From contig JAQBUY010000003.1 in assembly GCA_027623775.1 (NCBI GenBank), positions 1 to 34,997 of the forward strand: a stretch of DNA of 34,997 nt. Direction: 5' to 3'. The position numbers were made by a program, and so were the translations under genes. Positions 7,483-14,896 of this stretch are shown here, one piece after another. The stretch is from Pseudomonadota bacterium (lineage in GTDB: Bacteria > Pseudomonadota > Alphaproteobacteria > HIMB59). The notes under the pieces are model-generated. The model was not told the origin of the DNA. It did no database searches and saw nothing but the letters and a program-made list of their open reading frames with translations. Numbering within the stretch: position 1 is the stretch's first letter; each line of letters begins with the position of its first letter.

Positions 7483-7971
7483 TTATTCTACTAATTTAAA
7501 ATTATCACCCTTCCCATATGTTCTTTTTAGCTGAACAAGTGGATGATTTGGTGACATTTGAAATTTAATTAATAATTCTCTCGCTAACATATCTCTGTCT
7601 TGTTGACCTTTTGGAAGATTCATTTTTTTAGGTAATGTTATCCACGCATTCGCATTTCTATCAAAAACTGCCGGCGTATCACCTTCAAACCCCATATGAA
7701 TATCTTCTAACCAGTTAAGATCATCCCAACCCATTATATCGATATATTTTTTGAGAAATGGTGTAATGTGCTTATAATCAGGAATTAAATTTACATCATA
7801 ACGATAGCCAATATGCTGACCAATCATTTTTTCTCTTGATGATTTAATTTCCTTATCTTTTAACTTTGCTCCACCAACTACCTGATAATCAGTTTTTGAA
7901 ACTTTCTTCTTAGAAGTTGCTTTAACGCTACCGGAAGATTTTTTCTTTGTAGTTTTTTTCTTTGTTACCAT
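7483..7971 (-). CDS. Lysine-rich-tail protein, last gene of the glx-like operon
   Basis: A 162-residue protein. Residues 1-26 are a low-complexity basic tail made of Lys, Thr, Ser and Val, and the rest (about 27-162) looks folded, with YKHITPFLKKYIDIMGWDDLNWLED and LARELLIKFQMSPNHPLVQLKRTYG. There is no signal peptide, membrane helix or cysteine. A very strong Shine-Dalgarno (AAGGAGG, about 7976-7982) overlaps the stop of the glutamate-synthase-like gene, and it ends before the shared terminator at 7429-7461. I do not recognise the family. Its fixed place after the FMN-domain gene suggests an accessory subunit of that complex, and the basic tail could bind nucleic acid, membrane or an acidic partner. 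Both ideas are inference. Confidence 0.75.
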   Translation of the reverse strand: MVTKKKTTKKKSSGSVKATSKKKVSKTDYQVVGGAKLKDKEIKSSREKMIGQHIGYRYDVNLIPDYKHITPFLKKYIDIMGWDDLNWLEDIHMGFEGDTPAVFDRNANAWITLPKKMNLPKGQQDRDMLARELLIKFQMSPNHPLVQLKRTYGKGDNFKLVE

Positions 7972-7982
7972 TATTCCTCCTT

Positions 7983-9317
7983 TTATAATGAGTGATAGTT
8001 GTCAACGCCAACTGTGAGATTTGTACCTGCTAGTGGAACTTTAGCCATAGCTGATGATTCCATTGTAAGAGCTGCCAAATCTTCAGGCTCAAGTGAGTGG
8101 ATATTAGTTTTTCCACAAGCTCTTGCTAACATTTGACATTCTAATGTCATAGTACTTAATAAGTTATAAACCCTGTCTGCTGCTTCTGTAGGATCTAATC
8201 TACTTCTTAGAACGGGATCTTGAGTGGCTACACCAACTGGACATCTTCCAGTATGACAGTGGTAGCAGTATCCTGCCTCAACACCCATTTCTTTTTCATA
8301 GTCAGCCTCAGGAATGTCTTTATTACAATTCAGTGCCACTAATGCAGCTGTACCGATTGCAATTGCATCTGCGCCTAGAGCTAACGCTTTAGCCATATCA
8401 GCTCCGTCTCTAATACCACCTGCAAAAACAAGTGAAATTTCACCTGATTTTCCTACGTCATCCAAAGCTCTTCTAGCTTCTCTCACAGCAGCAATTCCAG
8501 GAATACCTGTATTTGCAGCAGCAATATGAGGACCTGCAGCTGTAGAACCTTCCATTGAGTCTAAGAAAATTGCATCTGGATCACATTTAGCAGCCATACG
8601 AACATCATCATAAACTCTTGAAGCTCCGATTTTTAATTGGATCGGCACTTGATTATCTGTTAACTCTCTTAGCTCTTGTATTTTTAAAGCTAAGTCATCA
8701 GGACCCATCCAATCAGGATGTCTTGCTGGTGATCTTTGATCAATTCCCGCTGGTAAAGATCTCATCTCAGCAACTTGATCAGTAACTTTTTGACCCATCA
8801 AATGACCGCCCATACCCACTTTTTGACCTTGCCCAATAAACACTTCAATAGCATCTGCTAATTGAGCATGATGAGGGTTAAAACCATATCTTGATTGAAT
8901 ACACTGGTAGTACCATTTATGAGAATATCTTCTCTCATCAGGTATCATTCCACCTTCTCCAGAACAAGTAGCACTACCCGCCATTGATGAACCTCTAGCC
9001 AAAGCTATTTTTGCCTCATAAGATAAAGCACCAAAACTCATACCGGTTATATAAACAGGTATATCTAGTTTTATAGGATTTTTTGCTCTAGGGCCGATAA
9101 TAGTCTTTGTTAAACATTTTTCCCTGTAGCCTTCAATAACAAATCTAGTTAATGTACCAGGTAAGAAAACCAAGTCATCCCAATGAGGAATTTTCTTCAT
9201 TAGAGCCATACCTCTCATACGGTAACGACCTAATTGAGCCTTAATATGAATATCGTCCATTACTTCTGGAGTGAAGATGGAATTTTTTCCTAATAGTTGT
9301 GTATTACGTTTTGTCAT
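7983..9317 (-). CDS. glxD: Glutamate synthase FMN-domain protein (GlxD-like)
   Basis: A 444-residue homologue of the FMN-binding domain of glutamate synthase. It has the flavin-barrel segments TGMSFGALS (91-99), KVGMGGHLMGQKV, FAGGIRDGADMAKALALGADA (298-318) and IGTAAL. It keeps three cysteines, Cys351, Cys354 and Cys359, in GYCYHCHTGRCPVG, matching the region that holds the [3Fe-4S] cluster in GOGAT. The paralogue mgsC in this window has lost all three. Together with the upstream GATase (glxB-like) and GXGXG (glxC-like) proteins it forms a GOGAT split into three subunits. The name follows the rhizobial glxBCD set; the substrate is unknown. It lies 9 bp after glxC and before the lysine-rich-tail gene. 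Confidence 0.88.
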   Translation of the reverse strand: MTKRNTQLLGKNSIFTPEVMDDIHIKAQLGRYRMRGMALMKKIPHWDDLVFLPGTLTRFVIEGYREKCLTKTIIGPRAKNPIKLDIPVYITGMSFGALSYEAKIALARGSSMAGSATCSGEGGMIPDERRYSHKWYYQCIQSRYGFNPHHAQLADAIEVFIGQGQKVGMGGHLMGQKVTDQVAEMRSLPAGIDQRSPARHPDWMGPDDLALKIQELRELTDNQVPIQLKIGASRVYDDVRMAAKCDPDAIFLDSMEGSTAAGPHIAAANTGIPGIAAVREARRALDDVGKSGEISLVFAGGIRDGADMAKALALGADAIAIGTAALVALNCNKDIPEADYEKEMGVEAGYCYHCHTGRCPVGVATQDPVLRSRLDPTEAADRVYNLLSTMTLECQMLARACGKTNIHSLEPEDLAALTMESSAMAKVPLAGTNLTVGVDNYHSL

Positions 9318-9326
9318 TATATTTTC

Positions 9327-10163
9327 CTAACCTAATATGCCTTTCTTTTCCGCTGGTTCTAAATTGTCATAATTCCATAACATTCTACCTGCTACATACT
9401 TCTTAAATTTAGAAGCCGGAACTTTACAGTTAATTTCAGCATTTTTAATTTTTTGCTCTAGCCATTTAATTTCATGATCGCTCATTTCACCTTCAATACA
9501 ATCCGTACCTAAAGATTTTGGTTCACCGCCGACAAAGATAATTCCATCATACATAGAGTCTCCCATATTTGCGCTAACATTGCCGCAAACAATAATACGA
9601 CCTCTTTGCATCATAAAACCTGTATATGCTCCAGCATTACCGCCAACTAAGATAGTTCCACCTTTCATATCAATACCAGTTCTAGCACCCGCATCACCTT
9701 TAACAATCAAATCGCCACCCCTAAGAGCTGCTCCAAAACAAGATCCTGCATTATTTTCTATTACAACTTTACCTGACATCATATTTTCAGCACATGACCA
9801 ACCTACTCTACCGTTAATTCTAACAGTAGGTCCATCGATACATCCAAGGCCAAAATATCCTAAACTTCCTTCAAAGATTAAGTTTAATTTATTTAATATA
9901 CCTACACCCAAAGAATGTTTAGCTCCTGGATTTTTAATAACTATAGAACCATAACCTTTTTTAAGTGCGTCTTTAATTTTTTGATTAAGTTCTTTAGCAT
10001 CCATACCTTCACAATCTATTGATGTCCTTTTGTTAAAATCAACATCGTGATTTCCATAATATGTAAAATTTTCTTCCTCTGTGACTTCAAAAAATAATTT
10101 TTGAGATCTACCTGATAAATTTTCATCTTGGAAAGCTGTTACTTTTTTTTCTAAACCTGCCAT
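9327..10163 (-). CDS. glxC: Glutamate synthase GXGXG-domain protein (GlxC-like)
   Basis: A 278-residue protein whose residues about 65-230 form a glycine-rich beta-helix like the C-terminal GXGXG domain of GltB. Repeating segments include GRVGWSCAENMMSGKVVIENNAG, GAALRGGDLIVKGDAG and GIDMKGGTILVGGNAG. An extra N-terminal stretch of about 50 residues is not present in the mgsB paralogue (231 residues). Such domains are structural and connect the amidotransferase and FMN modules of GOGAT. Its start overlaps the glxB stop by 13 nt, the same overlap length as between mgsA and mgsB, which suggests that the two gene sets come from one ancestral operon. Confidence 0.88.
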   Translation of the reverse strand: MAGLEKKVTAFQDENLSGRSQKLFFEVTEEENFTYYGNHDVDFNKRTSIDCEGMDAKELNQKIKDALKKGYGSIVIKNPGAKHSLGVGILNKLNLIFEGSLGYFGLGCIDGPTVRINGRVGWSCAENMMSGKVVIENNAGSCFGAALRGGDLIVKGDAGARTGIDMKGGTILVGGNAGAYTGFMMQRGRIIVCGNVSANMGDSMYDGIIFVGGEPKSLGTDCIEGEMSDHEIKWLEQKIKNAEINCKVPASKFKKYVAGRMLWNYDNLEPAEKKGILG

Positions 10164-11098
10164 ACTTTTACCTCCGCTTCATATGGGTCGTAAGTAATAA
10201 TTTCATGAGGAAAAATATTCCTGATTGCTACTTCTTCTGAAGCGCAAGCAACTATATCTTTACTCTCATAGATAACCATTGGTTTTGCAGCCATATGATC
10301 TTTGGCCATTCCTAGTTGGTTTTTAGTTGAAACAATATAAGTGAAAACACCATCTAGCTCATCTAAACTATCATTCATTGCCTTTTCTAAATCAATGCCT
10401 TTTGACATTTTATCAGCAATATAGACAGCTATAATTTCTGAATCGCAATTAGAATTAAAACGATAACCATTTCTCTCAAGTATTCTTCTATTACCCCAGT
10501 AATTAGTTAATTGACCATTATGAACAACAGCAACGTCTTGATAGGGAAATGCCCAGTAGGGATGAGCGGATTTAATATCAACATCAGATTCAGTTGCCAT
10601 TCTAGTGTGTCCAATTCCATGAGTTCCCATAAATTTATTTAAGCCATATTGATCAGCAACTTTAGTTGCATCGCCTAAATCTTTGATTAATTCAAGACCT
10701 TTTCCTATAGATAAGATCTCAGTATTTTGTACTGTTTCTATATCTTTAGCTAATGCCTCTAGGTCATCACTTTTATATGTAAATTCATAACGAAATGCAT
10801 AGGGAGTGCTTGAAGACTGTTTTAAAATCTTAGCTCCATGTTTTTTCATAATCGCATCTACTTGTTTTTTACGATCTAAAAGAACTGACGGGTCTTCTGA
10901 TTTTGATGATCCATTTTTTTCAGCTGAATTTTCAGATACTTTAAATCTCATAATAAAGCCTGTTTTTAATGGAGTACCATACATAGCGTAACCAGTTGAA
11001 TCAGGTCCTCTATGTTTTATACCCTGAAGCATCAACCTCATCTGTTCGCCAACATTTACAGTCTTCTTTCTATTAATTACTCCTGCTATTCCACACAT
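10151..11098 (-). CDS. glxB: Class-II glutamine amidotransferase (GlxB-like)
   Basis: A 315-residue Ntn-type glutaminase domain resembling the N-terminal part of glutamate synthase. I place the start at the ATG whose product begins MCGIAGVI, so that Cys2 becomes the N-terminal nucleophile after Met removal. AAGGAG (about 11109-11114) lies upstream of this ATG, and a longer in-frame extension to 11194 would bury the cysteine. Other motifs are HRGPDSTGYAMY, GHTRMATES, the oxyanion segment VVHNGQLTN and NSNCDSE. It should release ammonia or transfer a glutamyl-derived group together with the glxC and glxD products. It follows the glnT-like gene by 25 bp and overlaps glxC by 13 nt. Confidence 0.9.
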   Translation of the reverse strand: MCGIAGVINRKKTVNVGEQMRLMLQGIKHRGPDSTGYAMYGTPLKTGFIMRFKVSENSAEKNGSSKSEDPSVLLDRKKQVDAIMKKHGAKILKQSSSTPYAFRYEFTYKSDDLEALAKDIETVQNTEILSIGKGLELIKDLGDATKVADQYGLNKFMGTHGIGHTRMATESDVDIKSAHPYWAFPYQDVAVVHNGQLTNYWGNRRILERNGYRFNSNCDSEIIAVYIADKMSKGIDLEKAMNDSLDELDGVFTYIVSTKNQLGMAKDHMAAKPMVIYESKDIVACASEEVAIRNIFPHEIITYDPYEAEVKVWQV

Positions 11099-11123
11099 TT
11101 CGTTTTTCTCCTTATAATTATTT

Positions 11124-12590
11124 CTATGGTAGGCAATCCAAATATTTATCAAGATCCCACTGAGTTGGAGTTGCAAGAAATTCTTCCCACTCATCTGTCT
11201 TATACTCGGTAAAGACTCTTAACATATCGCCCGGCATTGCGTCTTGAATAACCTTATCTTTAGAAAGTTTTTCTAGAGCATCACCTAAATTCATTGGTAA
11301 CTTCTCTTTACCAGCATTTGCTTCATACATATTTGCCTGTTCTGGTTTCCCTGGATCCATTTTATCATTTATTCCATGATCAAAGGCTTTAAGTAATCCC
11401 GAACCCATTAGGTAAGGATTATGAGCTGAGTCTACTGAACGGTATTCAAATCTACCGGGAGCAGAAACTCTTAATCCACAAGTTCTATTTTGAAAACCCC
11501 AATCAGCGTAAACCGGTGCCCAGAAACCTGCATCCCATAATCTTCTATAGGAATTAACCGTTGATGAACCAATTGCAGTAAGAGCTGGAAGATGTTGCAT
11601 AACACCCCCAATTGCTTGTAAGCCAATTTTACCTGGAATTTTTCTGTCATCAGTATCAGGCATAAATACATTCTCACCGCCTCTTCTATGATGGTAAACT
11701 TGCTCCATACCTGGGAGTGCCTTCACATCATTTCCGCATGAGATAATTTCATCATTTCCTTCTCTCCATAATGAAATATTAGTATGACAACCGGATGCAG
11801 ATACGCCAACAAAAGGTTTTGATAAGAAGCATGCTATTAAATTAAATTCTCTAGCAACTTGGGCACAGATCTGCCTATAAGTAGAAAGTCTGTCCGCATT
11901 TCTCAACACATCATCGTAGTTAAAATTAAGTTCTAATTGACCTGGAGCATCTTCATGGTCTCCTTGAATGATATCAAGACCCATTAGACGAGAATACTCA
12001 ATAACCTTCATATAGACAGGTCTTAAAGATTCAAATTGATCAATGTGATAGCAATATGGCTTTGAAAAACCAGAACCTGTAGGTGTACCATCTTCATTTT
12101 TAGTTAGCCACATCATTTCAGGTTCAGTTCCAGCTCTTAATTCAAGACCATGTTTATCTTTAAATTCTTGATGGTGTCTTCTTAAGTTACCACGACAATC
12201 AGAGGTTAAGAAACCACCCGGATCCTCATCTTCTTCTCTATTTCTAAAACAAGTACAAAAAACTCTAGCTATTCTTTTATCCCAAGGAAGTTGCATAAAA
12301 GTTTCTGGGTCAGGAATTCCTACTAACTCATGTGCTTCGGGACCATATCCAATATAATTACCATGCCTATTTGTAAATAAATTTGCTGTTGATCCATAAA
12401 CTAATTGGAAGCCTTTTTGAGCAACAGTTTCCCAATGATCAGCAGGGTAACCTTTACCAACAATTCTTCCTGTTACAGAAATGAATTGAAAATAAATATA
12501 TTCAATACCAAGTTCATTAATCTTACTTCTTACTTTTTTTACGTTCTCATTTCTTTCTTTATCAGCAACGTATGATTCTAGTGCGGTCAT
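11124..12590 (-). CDS. glnT: Glutamine synthetase family protein, GlnT-like (GS homologue 3)
   Basis: A GS-fold ligase. I start it at the ATG giving MTALESYVAD (488 residues), because an upstream in-frame extension to 12665 would overlap the preceding oxidase gene by 53 bp and is basic and unlike the family. A purine-rich GGAAGG lies upstream of the chosen ATG. Motifs: EPE (Glu156/Glu158 in GTEPEMM), HEDAPGQLELNF (Glu213, Glu220), GCHTNIS (His269) and the Arg in QNRTCGLRVSAPGRFEYR. It is closer to gmaS than to canonical GlnA in the HED-A-GQ segment, but about 50 residues longer. In an operon with a flavin oxidase and a three-part GOGAT-like set it probably forms a gamma-glutamyl amide of an unknown amine. 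The glnT name is by similarity to the rhizobial arrangement. Confidence 0.85.
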   Translation of the reverse strand: MTALESYVADKERNENVKKVRSKINELGIEYIYFQFISVTGRIVGKGYPADHWETVAQKGFQLVYGSTANLFTNRHGNYIGYGPEAHELVGIPDPETFMQLPWDKRIARVFCTCFRNREEDEDPGGFLTSDCRGNLRRHHQEFKDKHGLELRAGTEPEMMWLTKNEDGTPTGSGFSKPYCYHIDQFESLRPVYMKVIEYSRLMGLDIIQGDHEDAPGQLELNFNYDDVLRNADRLSTYRQICAQVAREFNLIACFLSKPFVGVSASGCHTNISLWREGNDEIISCGNDVKALPGMEQVYHHRRGGENVFMPDTDDRKIPGKIGLQAIGGVMQHLPALTAIGSSTVNSYRRLWDAGFWAPVYADWGFQNRTCGLRVSAPGRFEYRSVDSAHNPYLMGSGLLKAFDHGINDKMDPGKPEQANMYEANAGKEKLPMNLGDALEKLSKDKVIQDAMPGDMLRVFTEYKTDEWEEFLATPTQWDLDKYLDCLP

Positions 12591-12612
12591 ATTCCTTACC
12601 TTCCCCTTTACA

Positions 12613-13959
12613 TCAACTCCACGGGAACGGACTCTTAGAGACCGGATGTAATTTCCCTTGTTCATATCTAGAAAATCTGAAAGGTTCTAGAATATCAGAT
12701 TTTCCACCTAGTAATTCATCAGAGACTAAATCGCCAATACCAGCCATCTTATAACCATGGTTAGCATCAGCAATAATATAAACATTTTCTCTGTATTGAT
12801 CAAAAACTGGGAATCGATCTGGTGTTACACAACCAATACCTCCAGCTTTTTGTTTTTTATACTTAGTGTGACAGCCTACAAATTGCTTTTGACTAAAAGC
12901 AAGAGCTGAAGTGAACTTATCTTCAAAAGATTCCCTAGGCTGAAATTCGTTTGAATCATGACCGTAAGGATCTAAAGAAACATCTTCGTTGGCCTTAGTA
13001 ACATCATAAGGAGATGAACCTCCTTGAATGCCAACTCTATAGATATCTGGTTTATAATAAAAACCCCACATTTCATTTTCATGAATTACATGGCCATTTT
13101 TATCAGAGATAAGAGTCGCTTCTGTATCTACATGAATAACAGGATATTCAGTTCCTTTAGCTGTTTTATAAGAATAAGGATCTACATCTAACTCACCTTC
13201 TTCTAAAGCCATATATGACCACATTTTTAAATCATCAGAAAATGTTCCATCTGGTTTTTTAATCTTGATTGTTTTTGGCAAATCTAACATTTCCCAGAAA
13301 TTTCTAACCCATGGTCCTGCAGCAACAACTACTTGATCACATTCAATTGTACCTTCACTTGTTTCGACTGACTTAATAGCCTGACTACCGCTTGACGTAT
13401 TTAAAGAAGTTACTGTAACTCCTTCAAAAATTTTTGCACCTGCACTAACTGCAAATTTATGAAAACCTTCAATAGCTCCCCTGTTAGCACCATAACCTGT
13501 TTTCTTTTCATGAAGAACAGAAGTTATTCCTTGAGCTTGCCAATCAGGCAAAAGCTCTTTCATATATTTATTACAATCCGCTTCACCTTCGATGAAATCA
13601 GATTCAAATCCTATTTCTTTTTGTTGATGATAAACTTCAGACATACCTTCATGCATTAACTGAGAATTAATTTGCATATATCCTACTGGCTTATAAGTGA
13701 GTGCTTCCGCATTTGCATTCCAGATTTTCACTGAATGATCCATTAGATGTCTCATTGCTGGTTGGTAATAATTATTTCTAACAATACCACAAGCTACACC
13801 GCTAGCACCTGAAGCTACTTTAGATTTTTCTAAAACTACAACTGAATTTTCTTTTAATTGGCCCTTGTTAGCTAACTTCTGACATAGATGCCAGGCTGTA
13901 CTTAGACCATGAATACCCGCTCCTATTATAAGGTAATCACATTTTGTTGGTATGCTCAT
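12613..13959 (-). CDS. FAD-dependent oxidoreductase, sarcosine-oxidase/DAO family
   Basis: A 448-residue flavoenzyme. The FAD dinucleotide fold is at the N-terminus (DYLIIGAGIHGLSTAWHL, residues 9-26), and the C-terminal FAD motif is ADANHGYKMAGIGDLVSDEL. It resembles the beta subunit of sarcosine oxidase. Where MgdA has the covalent-FMN histidine (RHDAVAWGY, His184), this protein reads NRGAIEGF with no histidine, and the operon lacks the small subunits, so it probably works alone with FAD. It would oxidise an N-alkyl amino acid or amine. It is the first gene of the operon with the glnT-like and glxBCD-like genes, has a strong Shine-Dalgarno (GGAGGAG, about 13961-13967), and carries a near-perfect IclR-type dyad 55 bp upstream of its start. 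Confidence 0.88.
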   Translation of the reverse strand: MSIPTKCDYLIIGAGIHGLSTAWHLCQKLANKGQLKENSVVVLEKSKVASGASGVACGIVRNNYYQPAMRHLMDHSVKIWNANAEALTYKPVGYMQINSQLMHEGMSEVYHQQKEIGFESDFIEGEADCNKYMKELLPDWQAQGITSVLHEKKTGYGANRGAIEGFHKFAVSAGAKIFEGVTVTSLNTSSGSQAIKSVETSEGTIECDQVVVAAGPWVRNFWEMLDLPKTIKIKKPDGTFSDDLKMWSYMALEEGELDVDPYSYKTAKGTEYPVIHVDTEATLISDKNGHVIHENEMWGFYYKPDIYRVGIQGGSSPYDVTKANEDVSLDPYGHDSNEFQPRESFEDKFTSALAFSQKQFVGCHTKYKKQKAGGIGCVTPDRFPVFDQYRENVYIIADANHGYKMAGIGDLVSDELLGGKSDILEPFRFSRYEQGKLHPVSKSPFPWS

Positions 13960-14014
13960 AACTCCTCCGATTTATAAGATATCTTCTAATGACTAGAGGG
14001 GGAAAAATATATCA

Positions 14015-14033
14015 TGTTTCATAATATGAAACA
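14015..14033. promoter_or_regulatory. Putative IclR operator B (oxidase-glnT-glxBCD operon)
   Basis: TGTTTCATAATATGAAACA. Counting one more base on each side, the arms are 10 bp, perfectly complementary around a single central A (14014-14034). It is the best copy of the six dyads. It lies 55 bp upstream of the flavin-oxidase start and 19 bp past the iclR stop. With a one-base loop it cannot act as a hairpin terminator, so a protein-binding site is the better reading. Confidence 0.7.
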
Positions 14034-14052
14034 TTATTTAGTAGTAAGAATT

Positions 14053-14820
14053 TTATTTATCAACAATTAAATTAGAAATTTTTATAGAGGCAGATTGAAG
14101 TATTTTAATGTAATCTGGCAGTAGTTTTGGGGACATTAAAGACTTACTTCCTGAAAAAGAAATTCCTGCAAATGATCTTTTTTCATGATCTAAAATTGCA
14201 ACGCCTATGCCGTAAATGTTATCAAAAGTCTCTGCATGATTAAGTGAGTAACCCTGTTTGCGAATCAAATTCAATTCTTTTTTAAGTAACTGAATATTAG
14301 TTATAGTATGATTTGTGTGAGGGTAAAAATTATAACTTTTGTATATTAAAGATATTTCATTATCTGGTCTATAGGCTAGAATAACTTTACCAATAGCACA
14401 ACAGTGAGCGTCCAATCTCATACGAAAAGTTCTAAAATTTCCACTGTCATTGTTTGATGAAATTTTATCTGAGTGAACAATTTGAGGACCTTCAAGCATA
14501 GCCAAATAAGTAATTAACCCTGTAGTTTTTGAGACTTCGTTTAAAATATCTTTTGATTCTTCAGATATAGATTGAAGATAATCTGAAATTTCTCCAAATT
14601 GAAAAGCCTTGTGCCCCATTGTGTATGTGTTGGTTGATGTATTCTTATGTATATAACCCAACTGATTTAAAACAGATAAAAGTCTAAATGTTGTTGTTCT
14701 AGATATTACAGTTTTTCTAGAAATAGAACTTGCTTTTAAGGGGAAAACGGATTGAGAAAGTATTTCTAAAATCTTGAAAGATTTCTCTAGAGATTTATTA
14801 ATATATCTATTCTGTTCCAC
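14053..14820 (-). CDS. IclR-family transcriptional regulator
   Basis: A 255-residue regulator. The N-terminal winged helix-turn-helix is at about residues 10-60 (SFKILEILSQSVFPLKASSISR then TTTFRLLSVLNQLGYI), and the C-terminal effector-binding IclR domain is at about 75-250 (with LMLDAHCCAIGKVILA-like and GYSLNHAETFDNIYGIGVAI segments). The start is GTG; an in-frame stop lies four codons upstream, so nothing longer is possible. A dyad of the shared operator type overlaps this GTG, which suggests negative autoregulation. The gene sits between the mgd-mgs operon and the oxidase-glnT-glxBCD operon, and the same dyad lies in front of each methylamine operon. It is therefore the likely local regulator; its effector is unknown and may be a methylated amine or gamma-glutamyl intermediate. 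Confidence 0.92.
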   Translation of the reverse strand: MEQNRYINKSLEKSFKILEILSQSVFPLKASSISRKTVISRTTTFRLLSVLNQLGYIHKNTSTNTYTMGHKAFQFGEISDYLQSISEESKDILNEVSKTTGLITYLAMLEGPQIVHSDKISSNNDSGNFRTFRMRLDAHCCAIGKVILAYRPDNEISLIYKSYNFYPHTNHTITNIQLLKKELNLIRKQGYSLNHAETFDNIYGIGVAILDHEKRSFAGISFSGSKSLMSPKLLPDYIKILQSASIKISNLIVDK

Positions 14821-14831
14821 ATTATGAAATT
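14813..14831. promoter_or_regulatory. Putative IclR operator C (autoregulatory)
   Basis: TGTTCCACATTATGAAATT. It matches the consensus arms with one change in the core (TTCCA-N5-TGAAA) and covers the GTG start codon of the regulator gene (14818-14820). A bound protein there would block transcription of its own gene. Confidence 0.5.
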
Positions 14832-14896
14832 ATATTAAAAATCCTTAGTATCCAATCTTATTTATATCGATCTTATAATAATAGAAAGTCTAATTA

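Noticed and set aside
9580-9954. Plus-strand ORF of 124 codons inside the glxC-like gene
   Set aside because: Proline-rich antisense shadow of the glycine-rich beta-helix; no ribosome-binding site or family.
11099-11194. Longer start for the glxB-like gene
   Set aside because: It would bury Cys2, the required N-terminal nucleophile, and overlap the glnT-like gene; a good Shine-Dalgarno precedes the MCGIAG start.
12591-12665. Longer start for the glnT-like gene
   Set aside because: The extra 25 residues are basic and overlap the oxidase gene by 53 bp.
14014-14034. Perfect palindrome read as the terminator of iclR
   Set aside because: A one-base loop cannot form a hairpin, the stem is AT-rich, and the sequence matches five other sites located in promoter regions.
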